Origin: Thermoplasmata archaeon
GTDB lineage: Archaea; Thermoplasmatota; Thermoplasmata; Thermoplasmatales; GCA-001856825
DNA length: 64,000 nucleotides
Assembly: GCA_021797855.1 (NCBI GenBank)
Contig: JAJZYX010000003.1
Coordinates: 23,372 to 87,371 of the forward strand
Reading direction: 5' to 3'
Shown: one piece after another, positions 34,563 to 43,454 of the stretch
Numbering within the stretch: position 1 is the first letter of the stretch
How the letters are laid out: each line of letters opens with the position of its first letter
Position numbers and translations under genes: made by a program
Notes under the pieces: generated by a model
Databases searched by the model: none
What the model was told of the DNA's origin: nothing
The model's input: only the letters and a program-made list of their open reading frames with translations

Positions 34563-36014
34563 ATGCCTGAAGAAGAACAGAAGAAATATATGCTTACTGC
34601 AAAGAAGGCCGAAAATATTAGTGAGTGGTACACCCAGGTTATTATAAACTCTGAGTTTGTAGATTACAGCGCAGTATCTGGAATGATGGTTTACAGACCG
34701 GATTCATATTTCGCCTGGGATACGTTAAAAGAGGCCACCGATAGGCTGTTCAAGGAAGCTGGGGTGCAGAACGTGTATTTCCCATTGTTCATACCCGAGA
34801 GGTTGCTGGAGAAGGAGAAGGAACATGTGGAGGGCTTCTCACCAGAGGTTGCCTGGATAACTCATGCAGGGAAGTCCGAACTTTCTGAAAGGCTCGCTGT
34901 TCGGCCTACTTCAGAAACAATAATGTACGACAGCTTCTCAAGATGGATTCGTTCCTGGAGGGACCTGCCGATAAGGTACAACATATGGGCAAGCGTAGTG
35001 AGATGGGAGTTCAAACATCCAACTCCGCTCCTCCGCAGCAGGGAGTTCCTTTGGAACGAGGGGCACAGCGCATTTGCTACGCTGGAGGAGGCTGAGAAGG
35101 AAAGGGATCAGATCCTGGACATCTACGAAAAGGTTACAAGGGAGTATCTCGCCCTCCCCGGAATAAGGGGGAGAAAAACGGAGAAAGAAAAATTTTCCGG
35201 GGCCATAGCTTCTTACAGCATAGAGCATTTAATGCCTGACGGATATTCGCTGCAAGGACCAGACCACCACAGCGACGGACAGAATTTCGCAAAGGCATTC
35301 GATATACAGTTTACTGACAAGGACGGAATCAAGAAATATGTTTATCAGAATACTTATGCGATAAGCACAAGAGAACTAGGGGCTATGGTTCTAACACACG
35401 GCGACGATAAGGGCTTAGTTCTTCCACCCAAGCTGGCCCGCATCCAGGTGGTGATAATCCCGATATACAACAATGCAAAGAAGGATGAGATACTCGACTA
35501 TTCAAGATTAATCCACGAAAGAATAAAGGACAAGATAAGAAGCTACCTTGATGACAGGGACGAATACACCCCGGGATGGAAGTATAATGAATGGGAGATC
35601 AAGGGGGTACCGATAAGACTTGAAATCGGGAAGAGAGAACTCGGAAGTAGAAAGGTAACGGTAGTGAGGAGAGATACAGGCATGAAGGAAACGATCAACT
35701 TCGACGGCTTAGAGACCACACTTCAGTCTCTGCTAGAGGATATCCATTCAACTCTATATTCAAGGGCTCTGGATTTTCTGAACTCTCACATTTTCCCTGT
35801 AGACAGGTACGAAGACCTCAAGAAATTGGTGGGTAAAGGATTCGTCCAGGCACCCTGGTGCGGGTCTGGTGATTGCGAGGACAAGGTTAAGGAAGAAACA
35901 GGGGCCAAGATATCAAATCTGCCTTCAGACGCTCAGCACAAGGCGAAGGGGAAGAAGTGCGTGTACTGTGGAAGGGATGCGCTTCACATTGCAAACTTCG
36001 CTAAATCGTATTGA
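34563..36014 (+). CDS. proS: Prolyl-tRNA synthetase (archaeal/eukaryotic type)
   Basis: A 483-residue class II synthetase. Signatures: AVSGMMVYRPDSYFAWD, NVYFPLFIPERLLEKEKEHVEGFSPEVAWIT, LAVRPTSETIMYDSFSRWIRSWRDLP (motif 2 region), and the zinc-binding C-terminal domain with WCGSGDCEDK and KKCVYCGRDA ending in tyrosine, as typical of the archaeal-type enzyme. ATG 34563 has a TTTAATATTAA box about 25-30 bp upstream. Confidence 0.95.
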   Translation: MPEEEQKKYMLTAKKAENISEWYTQVIINSEFVDYSAVSGMMVYRPDSYFAWDTLKEATDRLFKEAGVQNVYFPLFIPERLLEKEKEHVEGFSPEVAWITHAGKSELSERLAVRPTSETIMYDSFSRWIRSWRDLPIRYNIWASVVRWEFKHPTPLLRSREFLWNEGHSAFATLEEAEKERDQILDIYEKVTREYLALPGIRGRKTEKEKFSGAIASYSIEHLMPDGYSLQGPDHHSDGQNFAKAFDIQFTDKDGIKKYVYQNTYAISTRELGAMVLTHGDDKGLVLPPKLARIQVVIIPIYNNAKKDEILDYSRLIHERIKDKIRSYLDDRDEYTPGWKYNEWEIKGVPIRLEIGKRELGSRKVTVVRRDTGMKETINFDGLETTLQSLLEDIHSTLYSRALDFLNSHIFPVDRYEDLKKLVGKGFVQAPWCGSGDCEDKVKEETGAKISNLPSDAQHKAKGKKCVYCGRDALHIANFAKSY

Positions 36015-36145
36015 AAAGAGTTGGAGAATCAATGCAGTCTATGCAGGAATATTGATTTAAATACAAACGATGATTAATTCTATCGTTTGGAAGCCGTAGT
36101 GCAGCGAGTTTTGTTCCATTTTGGTCCCGGCCAAAAGAGTATACA

Positions 36146-36361
36146 TTAAGCCTGTTTCACTTCAGATTCTCGCTGCTTGATCCTAAAGTGGGATAGAGCG
36201 ATCCCCAAGACGCTAAAGAGTATCAGGACTACAGAAATTGAGTACAGCCCTATATCGTTCCAGTCGCCATAAGCGATTGACCATCCCAAGTAGAAGGAAA
36301 CTGCCCCGAGCAGAAGGGCAAATGAGAGATACTGGATGATATGGTCTCCCGTGAGCTTCAT
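36146..36361 (-). CDS. Small membrane protein, two helices, unknown
   Basis: A 71-residue protein with two clear hydrophobic segments (about 10-30 and 38-57) and a charged C-terminal tail rich in Lys, Arg and Glu (FRIKQRESEVKQA). ATG 36361 is plain, with AT-rich sequence before it. I do not recognise a family. It lies close to another small membrane protein on the same strand. Confidence 0.55.
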   Translation of the reverse strand: MKLTGDHIIQYLSFALLLGAVSFYLGWSIAYGDWNDIGLYSISVVLILFSVLGIALSHFRIKQRESEVKQA

Positions 36362-36423
36362 TTGAAGGGTATAATGACCTTCAATAAATTAACTTTCTCA
36401 TATTAATGATGAGTTATCCATCA

Positions 36424-36870
36424 CTACAATCTGATAACGCTCCCCTCATTTTCTATCCTGCCTACAAAGTAAATTGCCACAGCGTATGCCACTATAGAAC
36501 TGACGGCGCTCATTGCCATACCTATAGAGTATCCAAAGAACTGCCCCTCCAGAAGGAATGATATCCCATTGTAAATTGCGCTGACTACCGCAACCAGTGC
36601 AATTATTCCAGTCACCTTCAGGGCTCTAGATTGAGATTTGGAAGATAGGATCAGGAAATTTATTGATATCGCAAGGACCAGTATAGCAAGAATCATGTGG
36701 GTCCGAACCTGCCAGAAGTGAGAAAAGTAATACAGGAGGGCATAAACCCCTTCACCCTTGGACTGAGGAAGACTTAATTCTAGATTGATTGTCATGCCCA
36801 GCCAGAACTGTACTAGTATAATGCCCAGAAATGTGAAAATGTGTATTTTCATTGACCTTATAGGAGACAT
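36424..36870 (-). CDS. Four-helix membrane protein, unknown
   Basis: A 148-residue protein with four hydrophobic segments at roughly 9-28, 55-76, 83-105 and 113-138, and HFWQVRTHMILA with two His residues at the start of the second. Two His on one helix could bind heme, but no family match is evident. ATG 36870 or 36852 could be the start. It is on the same strand as, and upstream of, the 71-residue protein. Confidence 0.55.
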   Translation of the reverse strand: MSPIRSMKIHIFTFLGIILVQFWLGMTINLELSLPQSKGEGVYALLYYFSHFWQVRTHMILAILVLAISINFLILSSKSQSRALKVTGIIALVAVVSAIYNGISFLLEGQFFGYSIGMAMSAVSSIVAYAVAIYFVGRIENEGSVIRL

Positions 36871-37150
36871 TGGTTGATCTGCGCCTTCAATTCTCCAGGA
36901 CCTTCATTATAAAAATCCTTCGAAATTCAGAAGGCTAATTTTCAAAACAACACTTCTGGTTGTGAAATGGTTGCCTCACTCGGAATGCCACTTTCTCTAT
37001 GACTTAGTTCTAGGCGGAACCAATGACATTTTCTTAAATCCGTTCAAAATGGTTGAAAAATCTGTTTCTCTTCATTCCTTTCCCTGGTCCCCAAATAGCG
37101 CTGAAGCTGGTTTTGACCACTCAGCATGCTAGTGGAGATATTTCTTTATT
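36871..37150. other. Intergenic region with one weak short frame
   Basis: About 280 bases. A 56-codon plus-strand frame starts at GTG 36962 and ends at 37132, but its product (hydrophobic start, Cys/His-containing) matches nothing I know and no promoter is clear. I treat it as unsupported. No repeats stand out. Confidence 0.25.
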
Positions 37151-37543
37151 CTAAGCAGTTATCTTTATGCCGCTCCCTCTCATCTTCTCCGTAAAAGCCT
37201 TCATTTTCTCGGCGAGGTCGTCGTCTATGAAATGCTCGAAGAAGCACGCTCTTTCCCTGGCAGTGCGCTCGTCACACCCGATCAATCTCAGGAGGTCGTA
37301 TATGGAGCCCTCTTTCTTTTCAAGTTCATTCAGTACTTTCGCTCCCTTCTCTGAAATTGTCATGCCACGGTATTTATGATAGATTATGAGTCCATCTTCG
37401 GACAGCTTGGTAAGCATCTGAGAAACGGACGCGGGCGTAACCTTCAGGTACTCGGCTATCTCAAGAGGTCTGGCATAGCCATGTTCCTTGATAAATCGAT
37501 CAATTGTCTCCAGATATTTCTCCCTGTCTTCGTTAGATTTCAT
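37151..37543 (-). CDS. DtxR/MntR-family metal-dependent transcriptional regulator
   Basis: A 130-residue repressor with an N-terminal winged helix (ARPLEIAEYLKVTPASVSQMLTKLSEDGLIIYHKYRGMTISEKG) and a metal-binding dimer domain with ERACFFEHFIDDDLAEKM, where the E, C, E and H residues match the DtxR/MntR metal site. It lacks the extra SH3-like domain of DtxR, so it is closer in length to MntR. Target genes are not evident; its own upstream region is a plausible site. Confidence 0.87.
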   Translation of the reverse strand: MKSNEDREKYLETIDRFIKEHGYARPLEIAEYLKVTPASVSQMLTKLSEDGLIIYHKYRGMTISEKGAKVLNELEKKEGSIYDLLRLIGCDERTARERACFFEHFIDDDLAEKMKAFTEKMRGSGIKITA

Positions 37544-37703
37544 GCCAACTAAATAATTGAAACGTAGTATATCTTTTATCGTGCACCACTTTGCGCATTC
37601 TTACTGCTCACCGTCAAACCTATCCCAAAGGGATTATTCCTTAGCCAGGTGAGCTGTCCGGTTGAAAGCAATTAGTTGTACGGAGCTGGGACACGCTGCA
37701 TTC

Positions 37704-37847
37704 TTATTTCCTAGTTAACCCCAGAATTATGAGCACTAGGCCCAGCACCAGGAGGGCAAGGTAGGCAGGGTGGAAACCCCTAATCACATAAAGCGCAACC
37801 ACCAATGCGATTTCAATGAAACCAATCGCAAGATATCGCAGTATCAC
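37704..37847 (-). CDS. 47-residue membrane protein, unknown
   Basis: A frame from GTG 37847 to a TAA at 37704-37706 encodes a strongly hydrophobic peptide with two helices (RYLAIGFIEIALVVALYVI and AYLALLVLGLVLIILGL) around RGFHP, and a charged end (TRK). The composition is far from random for this base content. No TATA box stands out. I would call it a probable small membrane protein. Confidence 0.42.
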   Translation of the reverse strand: MILRYLAIGFIEIALVVALYVIRGFHPAYLALLVLGLVLIILGLTRK

Positions 37848-38033
37848 TTCATTTTATTGCTAAATGGGATATTAACTTCTGCCCCTTCCCGGCTCTTTTA
37901 ATTTTTGGATTCAGTCAATCATGATTGGGGTTGGGGACTCCTGCCTACCACCTTCTTGACATATTGTGAGCATAGGCAACTCGCAAAATGAAAATTTTCC
38001 GAAATCGTTTAGACGAAGGGATATAGGGGCATA

Positions 38034-38106
38034 TGGGCCCGGCCGGATTCGAACCGGCGGTCTCCGCCTTGTAAGGGCGACGTCATAGCCGCTAGACCAC
38101 GAGCCC
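38034..38106 (-). tRNA. tRNA-Val (anticodon TAC)
   Basis: On the minus strand a complete cloverleaf folds: acceptor GGGCTCG with CGGGCCC (one G-T pair), a D arm with TAGCGGC, an anticodon stem TCGCC/GGCGG with loop CTTACAA, and a T arm GCCGG-TTCGAAT-CCGGC. Anticodon TAC gives valine. No CCA is encoded; the discriminator is A. A TATA-like TTAATTATCC lies about 25 bp upstream. It sits just downstream of glnA on the same strand. Confidence 0.94.
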
Positions 38107-38156
38107 TGATTCTAGATTTACGAAGGATAATTAATGTTAACTGTCCTTCCTTTGTT

Positions 38157-39482
38157 TCAGAGTATCGGAAGCTGATTCTCTATCTCCCAGTCGGTCACAT
38201 GAGACCTGAAATCGTCCCATTCCTTCTGCTTGATGTATATAAAATTGTTATATATGTGGTCGCCGAGGATGGATTTCATGAATTCACTCTTCCTAAGATG
38301 GTGGAGCGCCTCTCCCAGGGATTCTGGAAGGGAACCTATTCCCATTGAGTCCCTCTGTTTCTGGGTAAGGTGGAATATGTCAAGTTCGGTGGGTTCCGGG
38401 CACTCCATCTTCTTTTCTATCCCGTCCAGCCCCGCTGCAAGTATAGTTGCAAACTGAAGGTAAGGGTTGCCCGCAGAATCTGCAGCCCTGAACTCGAACC
38501 TTTTCTTGATTTTATCCCCTGCTGGTATCCTTATCAGGGCTGATCTGTTCTTGGTCCCCCAAGCTATGTAGACGGGAGCCTCATACCCAGGAACGAGCCT
38601 TTTATAAGAGTTCACCCAGGAGGCGAATATTGATGATAGTTCCACCGCATGAGAGAGAACGCCAGCGAGATAGTGATATGCCATTTCCGACAGCCCATTT
38701 TTGTCCTTCTCGTCCCAGAAATAATTGGTATCCTCCGTTGGTGTCATAAGGCTTTGATGTATATGCATCCCGGTGCCGTTTATGCCGTAGAAAGGCTTAG
38801 GCATAAACGTAGCATAGAGCCCGAACTTTGCGGCGACAGTTTTTATTGCGGTTCTCATTGTAATGATCCTGTCAGCCATAAACAGTGCAGGTGCGTATCT
38901 CAGGTCTATCTCGTGCTGTCCTGGTGAAACCTCGTGATGAGCAGCCTCCGGCATGTATCCCAGGAAATCCAGGTAGTTGAGAATCTCCTTTTTAACGATC
39001 TCACCCTTGTCAAGCGGGCCAAAGGTGAAGTATCCTCCAGTGTCATGCGGTACGAATTTTCCGTCCTTTTGCTCAAGAAGGAAGAATTCAAATTCTGGTC
39101 CTACGAAGAATTCCATATTCTTCTTTTCGATTCTTTCGAGCTGCCTTTGGAGAATGTACCTTGGATCGCCCATGAACGGAGTTCCGTCCGGCTTCATAAT
39201 GGAACATACGAACCTAGCTGCCTTCCCTCCATCGACCGCCCATGGGAGAATTTCAAATGAAGAATAGTCTGGGAACGCCCTCATATCGCTCTCCTCTATT
39301 GTTGCGTACCCCAAGATTGAAGAGCCATCAAAAAGCACCCCCTCCTCGAGAATTTTTTCAAGCCTGTTCCTCGGGAGCATAACGGACTTTGGTGTCCCCC
39401 TGATGTCAGTAAATTGGAAGTAAAAATATTTCAGGTCCTTCTGGTCTGATATTTTGATGATCTCCTTCTCGTCATAGGCCAT
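38157..39482 (-). CDS. glnA: Glutamine synthetase, type I
   Basis: ATP-dependent amidation of glutamate. The 441-residue protein carries FTDIRGTPKSVMLP, FDGSSILGYATIEESDM, GPEFEFFLLE, HHEVSPGQHEIDLRYAPAL, KPFYGINGTGMHIHQSL and NSYKRLVPGYEAPVYIAWG, the metal and ammonia site motifs of GS-I. No adenylylation Tyr motif is evident. An ACTTAAATC TATA-like box lies about 25 bp upstream of ATG 39482. Confidence 0.95.
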   Translation of the reverse strand: MAYDEKEIIKISDQKDLKYFYFQFTDIRGTPKSVMLPRNRLEKILEEGVLFDGSSILGYATIEESDMRAFPDYSSFEILPWAVDGGKAARFVCSIMKPDGTPFMGDPRYILQRQLERIEKKNMEFFVGPEFEFFLLEQKDGKFVPHDTGGYFTFGPLDKGEIVKKEILNYLDFLGYMPEAAHHEVSPGQHEIDLRYAPALFMADRIITMRTAIKTVAAKFGLYATFMPKPFYGINGTGMHIHQSLMTPTEDTNYFWDEKDKNGLSEMAYHYLAGVLSHAVELSSIFASWVNSYKRLVPGYEAPVYIAWGTKNRSALIRIPAGDKIKKRFEFRAADSAGNPYLQFATILAAGLDGIEKKMECPEPTELDIFHLTQKQRDSMGIGSLPESLGEALHHLRKSEFMKSILGDHIYNNFIYIKQKEWDDFRSHVTDWEIENQLPIL

Positions 39483-39629
39483 GAAATGTCAATGCCTCCA
39501 CGATTTAAGTTTTTTCTTAATCCGAGGAACGATCATCCTCCGGAAAACTGAAGAGATTTTATCAGTTGCAAACTCTTGATCAGCTTTTCTTTCACCAAGA
39601 TTTAATTATCTTTGTGTAGATTTGAGAAT

Positions 39630-40589
39630 GTGAAAGCAATAGTGATTAGACAGCCTGGAGGATTTGAAAATACTAAAGTAGAAGACGTGGAAAAACCTAA
39701 GGGACCAATTACTGTACGGGTAACTTACGCGGGTTTGAATCCGGTGGACATAAACGTCGTACTGGGAAAGGTGAACTACACCATCTCGCCTTACCCGCAC
39801 ATCCCGGGAGCCGAATTCGTTGGGATAGTCGAGAGAGTACAGAATTCGAAGAAATTCAAGATTGGTGACAGGGTTGTTGTCTACCCGAGGGTATATGACC
39901 AAACATGCGACAGGTGCAGGGGTGGGATGGAAGAACTCTGCAGGAACGGAAGCGTCATGGGAGTTGGGTGCAATGGGGGGTTCTCAGAATACTTCGCCAC
40001 TGATGAGGCCCATTTGGAACACATACCGGATTCAATGAGTTTTGAAGATGTGGTATCTCTTCCTGTAGGTGGATTAACCGCTTATCATGCTCTAAAGAGA
40101 GCGGGTCTGAAGCAGGGGGAAAAACTGCTGGTAGTAGGTGCCTCGGGTAACACTGGGACGTATGCTGTCGCATTAGGAAAGCTAATGGGAGCAGAGGTGT
40201 ACTATTCCTCAAGGAAGAAGCTAGTCGAGGATTATGGTTCGGTTGAATGGAAGAATGAAAAGGTTGATGTGATAGTTAACTCCCTTGGGACAGAGGCATG
40301 GGAACCCTATGTTGATTTCCTTGACACGAGCGGAAGGGTGGTCACATTCGGAACCCTAACCGGAAAGGAAGTAAAGCTTAATATTGCTCACCTTTATACT
40401 GGAGAGAGATCTATCATCGGCTCGACAGCAGGGTCCCGCAGGGAGTTTAGCGAGCTGATAGAACTTGCTCACAAAAATAACATTAAGAGCAGAGTATGGA
40501 AAACATTCAAACTAGAGGATTATAATACGGCCATAGGGGAATATGGAAAGCGGGAGGGAAGGATAGTTCTCAAGGTATCAGAGGGCTGA
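39630..40589 (+). CDS. Zinc-type medium-chain alcohol dehydrogenase/quinone reductase
   Basis: MDR-family oxidoreductase of about 319 residues. The GroES-like N-terminal half shows VTYAGLNPVDINVV, IPGAEFVGIVERV, and a structural-zinc loop with CDRCRGGMEELC; the Rossmann half has LLVVGASGNTGTYAVALGKLMGAEVYYSSRKK. I chose GTG 39630, which has TATA-like TTTAATTA about 25 bp upstream; the upstream TTG at 39612 gives six extra residues. The substrate is not known. Confidence 0.85.
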   Translation: MKAIVIRQPGGFENTKVEDVEKPKGPITVRVTYAGLNPVDINVVLGKVNYTISPYPHIPGAEFVGIVERVQNSKKFKIGDRVVVYPRVYDQTCDRCRGGMEELCRNGSVMGVGCNGGFSEYFATDEAHLEHIPDSMSFEDVVSLPVGGLTAYHALKRAGLKQGEKLLVVGASGNTGTYAVALGKLMGAEVYYSSRKKLVEDYGSVEWKNEKVDVIVNSLGTEAWEPYVDFLDTSGRVVTFGTLTGKEVKLNIAHLYTGERSIIGSTAGSRREFSELIELAHKNNIKSRVWKTFKLEDYNTAIGEYGKREGRIVLKVSEG

Positions 40590-40737
40590 GTTCCTCACTC
40601 TCTCACCTCTCAGGTTACCACAACAGAAGTGGTATGACCTTTCAAGGACATGTCCTCGAGGGTGGGTAGTCCAAATCTGACCTAGAATCAATATCTGGCC
40701 GCACGATCCAAATAATAGGAGTGCTTGATATCAGGGG

Positions 40738-41343
40738 CTATATCACCATCTTTGCGTCTATGATGAGGTAATCGTCCTCGTATAGAAATACAGGGTTGAA
40801 ATCTACCTGTGAGAAATCCAAATTCTCAGCAAAATCTGAAACTTTGAGGAGCAAATCGACAAGTACCCTCCTATCAGACTTTAGCCCCCTATAACCATCA
40901 AGGAGGTTGCCATATTTCAGTTCTGTGATGACATCCTCTGCATCAAACCTATCTATGGGCACTCTTTTAAACGTGACGTCCTTTATGAGTTCCGAGTAAT
41001 ATCCCCCCACACCGAACATTAGAAGCTTTCCGAACTGATTGTCATTAACAAGCCCTATTATCACTTCAATTCCTTTTTTTGCCATCTCTTCCACATATAG
41101 GACCTCCCCTGGAAACTTGGATTTCATGATACCCAGCGTTACCTCCAGTTCCTCCATACTCTTTATATCACTAACCACGGCCCCTATCTCGGTTTTGTGT
41201 GTTATGTTCGCTGAGCTCACCTTTAGGACTGCCGGGAACCTGCCTTCGTAATCTCGCGGTTCCAGAACAACAGATCGTCTTGGTTGCTTGAAATTCAGTT
41301 TGTCAAGCATCTCTTTGAACTCAAGTTCAGGGACAACAGTCAC
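40738..41343 (-). CDS. acdB: ADP-forming acyl-CoA synthetase, beta (ATP-grasp) subunit
   Basis: A 201-residue ATP-grasp subunit: LKVSSANITHKTEIGAVV, EEMAKKGIEVIIGLVNDNQFGKLLMFGVGGYYSELIKDVTFKRVP and the Asp/Asn segment VDFNPVF at the end. With the alpha subunit it converts acyl-CoA, ADP and phosphate to acid, CoA and ATP. The ATG overlaps the acdA stop by 4 nt, so the two subunits are co-translated. The acyl substrate is unknown. Confidence 0.9.
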   Translation of the reverse strand: MTVVPELEFKEMLDKLNFKQPRRSVVLEPRDYEGRFPAVLKVSSANITHKTEIGAVVSDIKSMEELEVTLGIMKSKFPGEVLYVEEMAKKGIEVIIGLVNDNQFGKLLMFGVGGYYSELIKDVTFKRVPIDRFDAEDVITELKYGNLLDGYRGLKSDRRVLVDLLLKVSDFAENLDFSQVDFNPVFLYEDDYLIIDAKMVI

Positions 41344-42719
41344 CTTTCAAACCTCCTCAGGTATACCCCCCGTTCCCGGAGGGCAGAGAGAGCCGTAACT
41401 GCCCTAGATATAGATGGGTAGGCAGCTACTCCTCTAGAGGCAATCTTTCTTAGTGCGTCTCTTGAGTACAAACCTCCTATCACACCAACCACTATCGGTA
41501 TCTTACCAACAGTGTTGAACTTGGCAAGGTATGAAATTATCTCTTCAGTTACCCCGTAAGTCTGGAAGAGGACGAATGCAAGGATTGCATCATACTCCCC
41601 TGACCTTTCAAGTTCTTCAATTACTCCTTCGTACTGGAGGTTCGTTGCCTCAGCCGTCATGTCAATTGGATTGTACGGCGATCCAATGCTTGAGATTTTA
41701 CTTCCTAATCTAGAAGATAAGGAGTCAGAGGGCCTATTTACTATGAACCCGTTCTTTTCCAGAAGGTCTGTTGCTATAACGCCCACCCCTCCGGCAGAAG
41801 ATACTACTGCTATCCTCTTCCCTTTCAGGGGTTTGGAAAAAGAGAGGGCGGACGCGATGTCAATCAGTTCAGTCTCATCATTGGCCAAAATTATTCCGCT
41901 CTGCCTGAATATTCCTCTTAGGGAGAAGCTTGTCCTCAGTAATGAACCCGTGTGTAAGGAAGTGGCTCGAATTCCTGCCTCAGTCTGCCCGCCCTTCAGA
42001 ACCACTATACCTTTTTTTGTTGAAATTCTCTTACTCTCGCTGAGAAAACTGTCAACCTCTTCGATCTTTTCCAGATACAACGCGATAGATTTTGTCCTGT
42101 CGTCATTACCTAAGACCGAAAGCATTTCAGTTTCGTCCACATCTATTTCATTCCCCAGAGAAATGAAGGAGGAGAAGCCGATCCCTGCATCTGAAAATTT
42201 ATCCATGGTTAGCAGGCCAAGCGCTCCGCTCTGCGAGATAAAGCCTATTCCCCCATCAGAAGGAAACTGGCTCTTACCCTCGGTGGTGAGTGCGGTGTTA
42301 AGCCCAATCCTTGGTATGATAACTCCAACGCAGTTAGGTCCTATTATCCTCGTTCCGTGCTTGGATGCCTCTTTCATCATCTTGATCTCTAGGAGTTTTC
42401 CCTCCCTTCCCTGTTCACCAAACCCACCTGCAACGGGTATGCAAATTTTACAGCCTCTTGTTGCAAGGGACCTGACCGCCTCAACAGCCTTTTCTGCAGG
42501 AAGAGAAACTACCCCGAGATCAACAGGATGCGGTATCAATTCTACGCTTCTGTAACACTTTATCCCCTCTATCTCCTCTGCATACGGGTGAACCAGGAAG
42601 ATTTCCCCCTTGAATGCTTTCATTATGTTCTTAAGAACAGTATTCCCTACCTTCCCTTCCTCTCTCGACGCGCCTATAAGACAAACGGATTTAATTGAGA
42701 ATATATCGGTTAGACTCAT
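41340..42719 (-). CDS. acdA: ADP-forming acyl-CoA synthetase, alpha subunit
   Basis: A 459-residue subunit with CoA-binding N-terminal domain (SVCLIGASREEGKVGNTVLKNI...FLVHPYAEEIEGIKCY), ligase domains containing GPNCVGVI and GFISQSGALGLL, and the phospho-His region ATSLHTGSLLRTSF. The order is as in the split archaeal ACD enzymes. It overlaps a DUF5611-like gene upstream by 4 nt and acdB downstream by 4 nt. Confidence 0.92.
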   Translation of the reverse strand: MSLTDIFSIKSVCLIGASREEGKVGNTVLKNIMKAFKGEIFLVHPYAEEIEGIKCYRSVELIPHPVDLGVVSLPAEKAVEAVRSLATRGCKICIPVAGGFGEQGREGKLLEIKMMKEASKHGTRIIGPNCVGVIIPRIGLNTALTTEGKSQFPSDGGIGFISQSGALGLLTMDKFSDAGIGFSSFISLGNEIDVDETEMLSVLGNDDRTKSIALYLEKIEEVDSFLSESKRISTKKGIVVLKGGQTEAGIRATSLHTGSLLRTSFSLRGIFRQSGIILANDETELIDIASALSFSKPLKGKRIAVVSSAGGVGVIATDLLEKNGFIVNRPSDSLSSRLGSKISSIGSPYNPIDMTAEATNLQYEGVIEELERSGEYDAILAFVLFQTYGVTEEIISYLAKFNTVGKIPIVVGVIGGLYSRDALRKIASRGVAAYPSISRAVTALSALRERGVYLRRFER

Positions 42720-43000
42720 AGTTTAGAAATCAACTTCTTTCTTTCCTTGGCTGAGTATCCTGTAACATCTTCCAGGAATTGGTTGTATAATTTCACTATC
42801 TTCTCCTGGTCTTCCCCCGGGGATGTCTTAGTCTCCACGGATATCTCCTTCCTCCCCGTGACCTCGGCTGTGAGTTCAAAGGATTTGGAATATGAGGAAA
42901 CATATCTCCCATTTTCCTTAACAACTTTTCCAAAAAATTCCTTCATCTTTGACTCAAGCTGCTGTTCTGTGACCTCTTTTTTGCAGGGATATTTTCGCAT
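42716..43000 (-). CDS. Small archaeal protein, DUF5611-like
   Basis: A 94-residue protein with an alpha/beta pattern and the C-terminal tag FLEDVTGYSAKERKKLISKL, which matches my memory of the archaeal DUF5611 family (ATGYTAKERRKK-like). Function unknown. It heads an operon with the two subunits of the ADP-forming acyl-CoA synthetase, overlapping acdA by 4 nt (ATGA type). Confidence 0.65.
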   Translation of the reverse strand: MRKYPCKKEVTEQQLESKMKEFFGKVVKENGRYVSSYSKSFELTAEVTGRKEISVETKTSPGEDQEKIVKLYNQFLEDVTGYSAKERKKLISKL

Positions 43001-43454
43001 CTTACCTGAATGCCTTGAGTTATTAAATTATGACGGGTACGTGGGGAACCATTTGGCGGTAATTTGGATGTTGACGGAGCCTTGTATAAAAGGTTAGATA
43101 TTCGAATCAGTATTTGCAGTATTCGGACCTTCAAATACCCTTTCTAATTATTGCATGATGATGAGAAGAATGGTCAAAGGGAGAATATGTCCAGTTCATT
43201 ATTCGAACAGAACAAATGACCATCTTACGTTAGAGTAGACGTCAACGTGACCAGTTACGTCAATCGGACAATAGAGGAGAGTGACAAAGGAGAGGTAGAG
43301 TCACGACGGGATGCCGAGCAGGCTGATAAAAAAATAAACTTCCACTAATAGGGGATTGTGAGGTAACAGAACCGTGAAACCATCGTGTTATCCTATTATA
43401 TATGACCACAGGCCTATTCCCCCTTGTATTTTTCTTCAGAAAATATAGATAAAA
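43001..43454. other. Intergenic region, no convincing gene
   Basis: About 450 bases. A TATA-like TTATATATG occurs near 43395 and a run of A around 43328. A plus-strand reading from about 43213 to 43345 stays open for some 40 codons and ends in a charged peptide, but it has no start, no family match and no promoter. I see no hairpin or repeat of note. Confidence 0.25.

Noticed and set aside
36962..37132. A 56-codon plus-strand frame in the intergenic region before the DtxR-like gene
   Set aside because: The predicted peptide resembles nothing known and there is no promoter evidence.
41659..42555. A 298-codon plus-strand frame opposite acdA
   Set aside because: The product is low-complexity and the real acdA covers the entire stretch on the other strand.
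43201..43345. Possible gene remnant in the region before the cupredoxin
   Set aside because: Open for about 40 codons only, with no start codon or recognisable motif.
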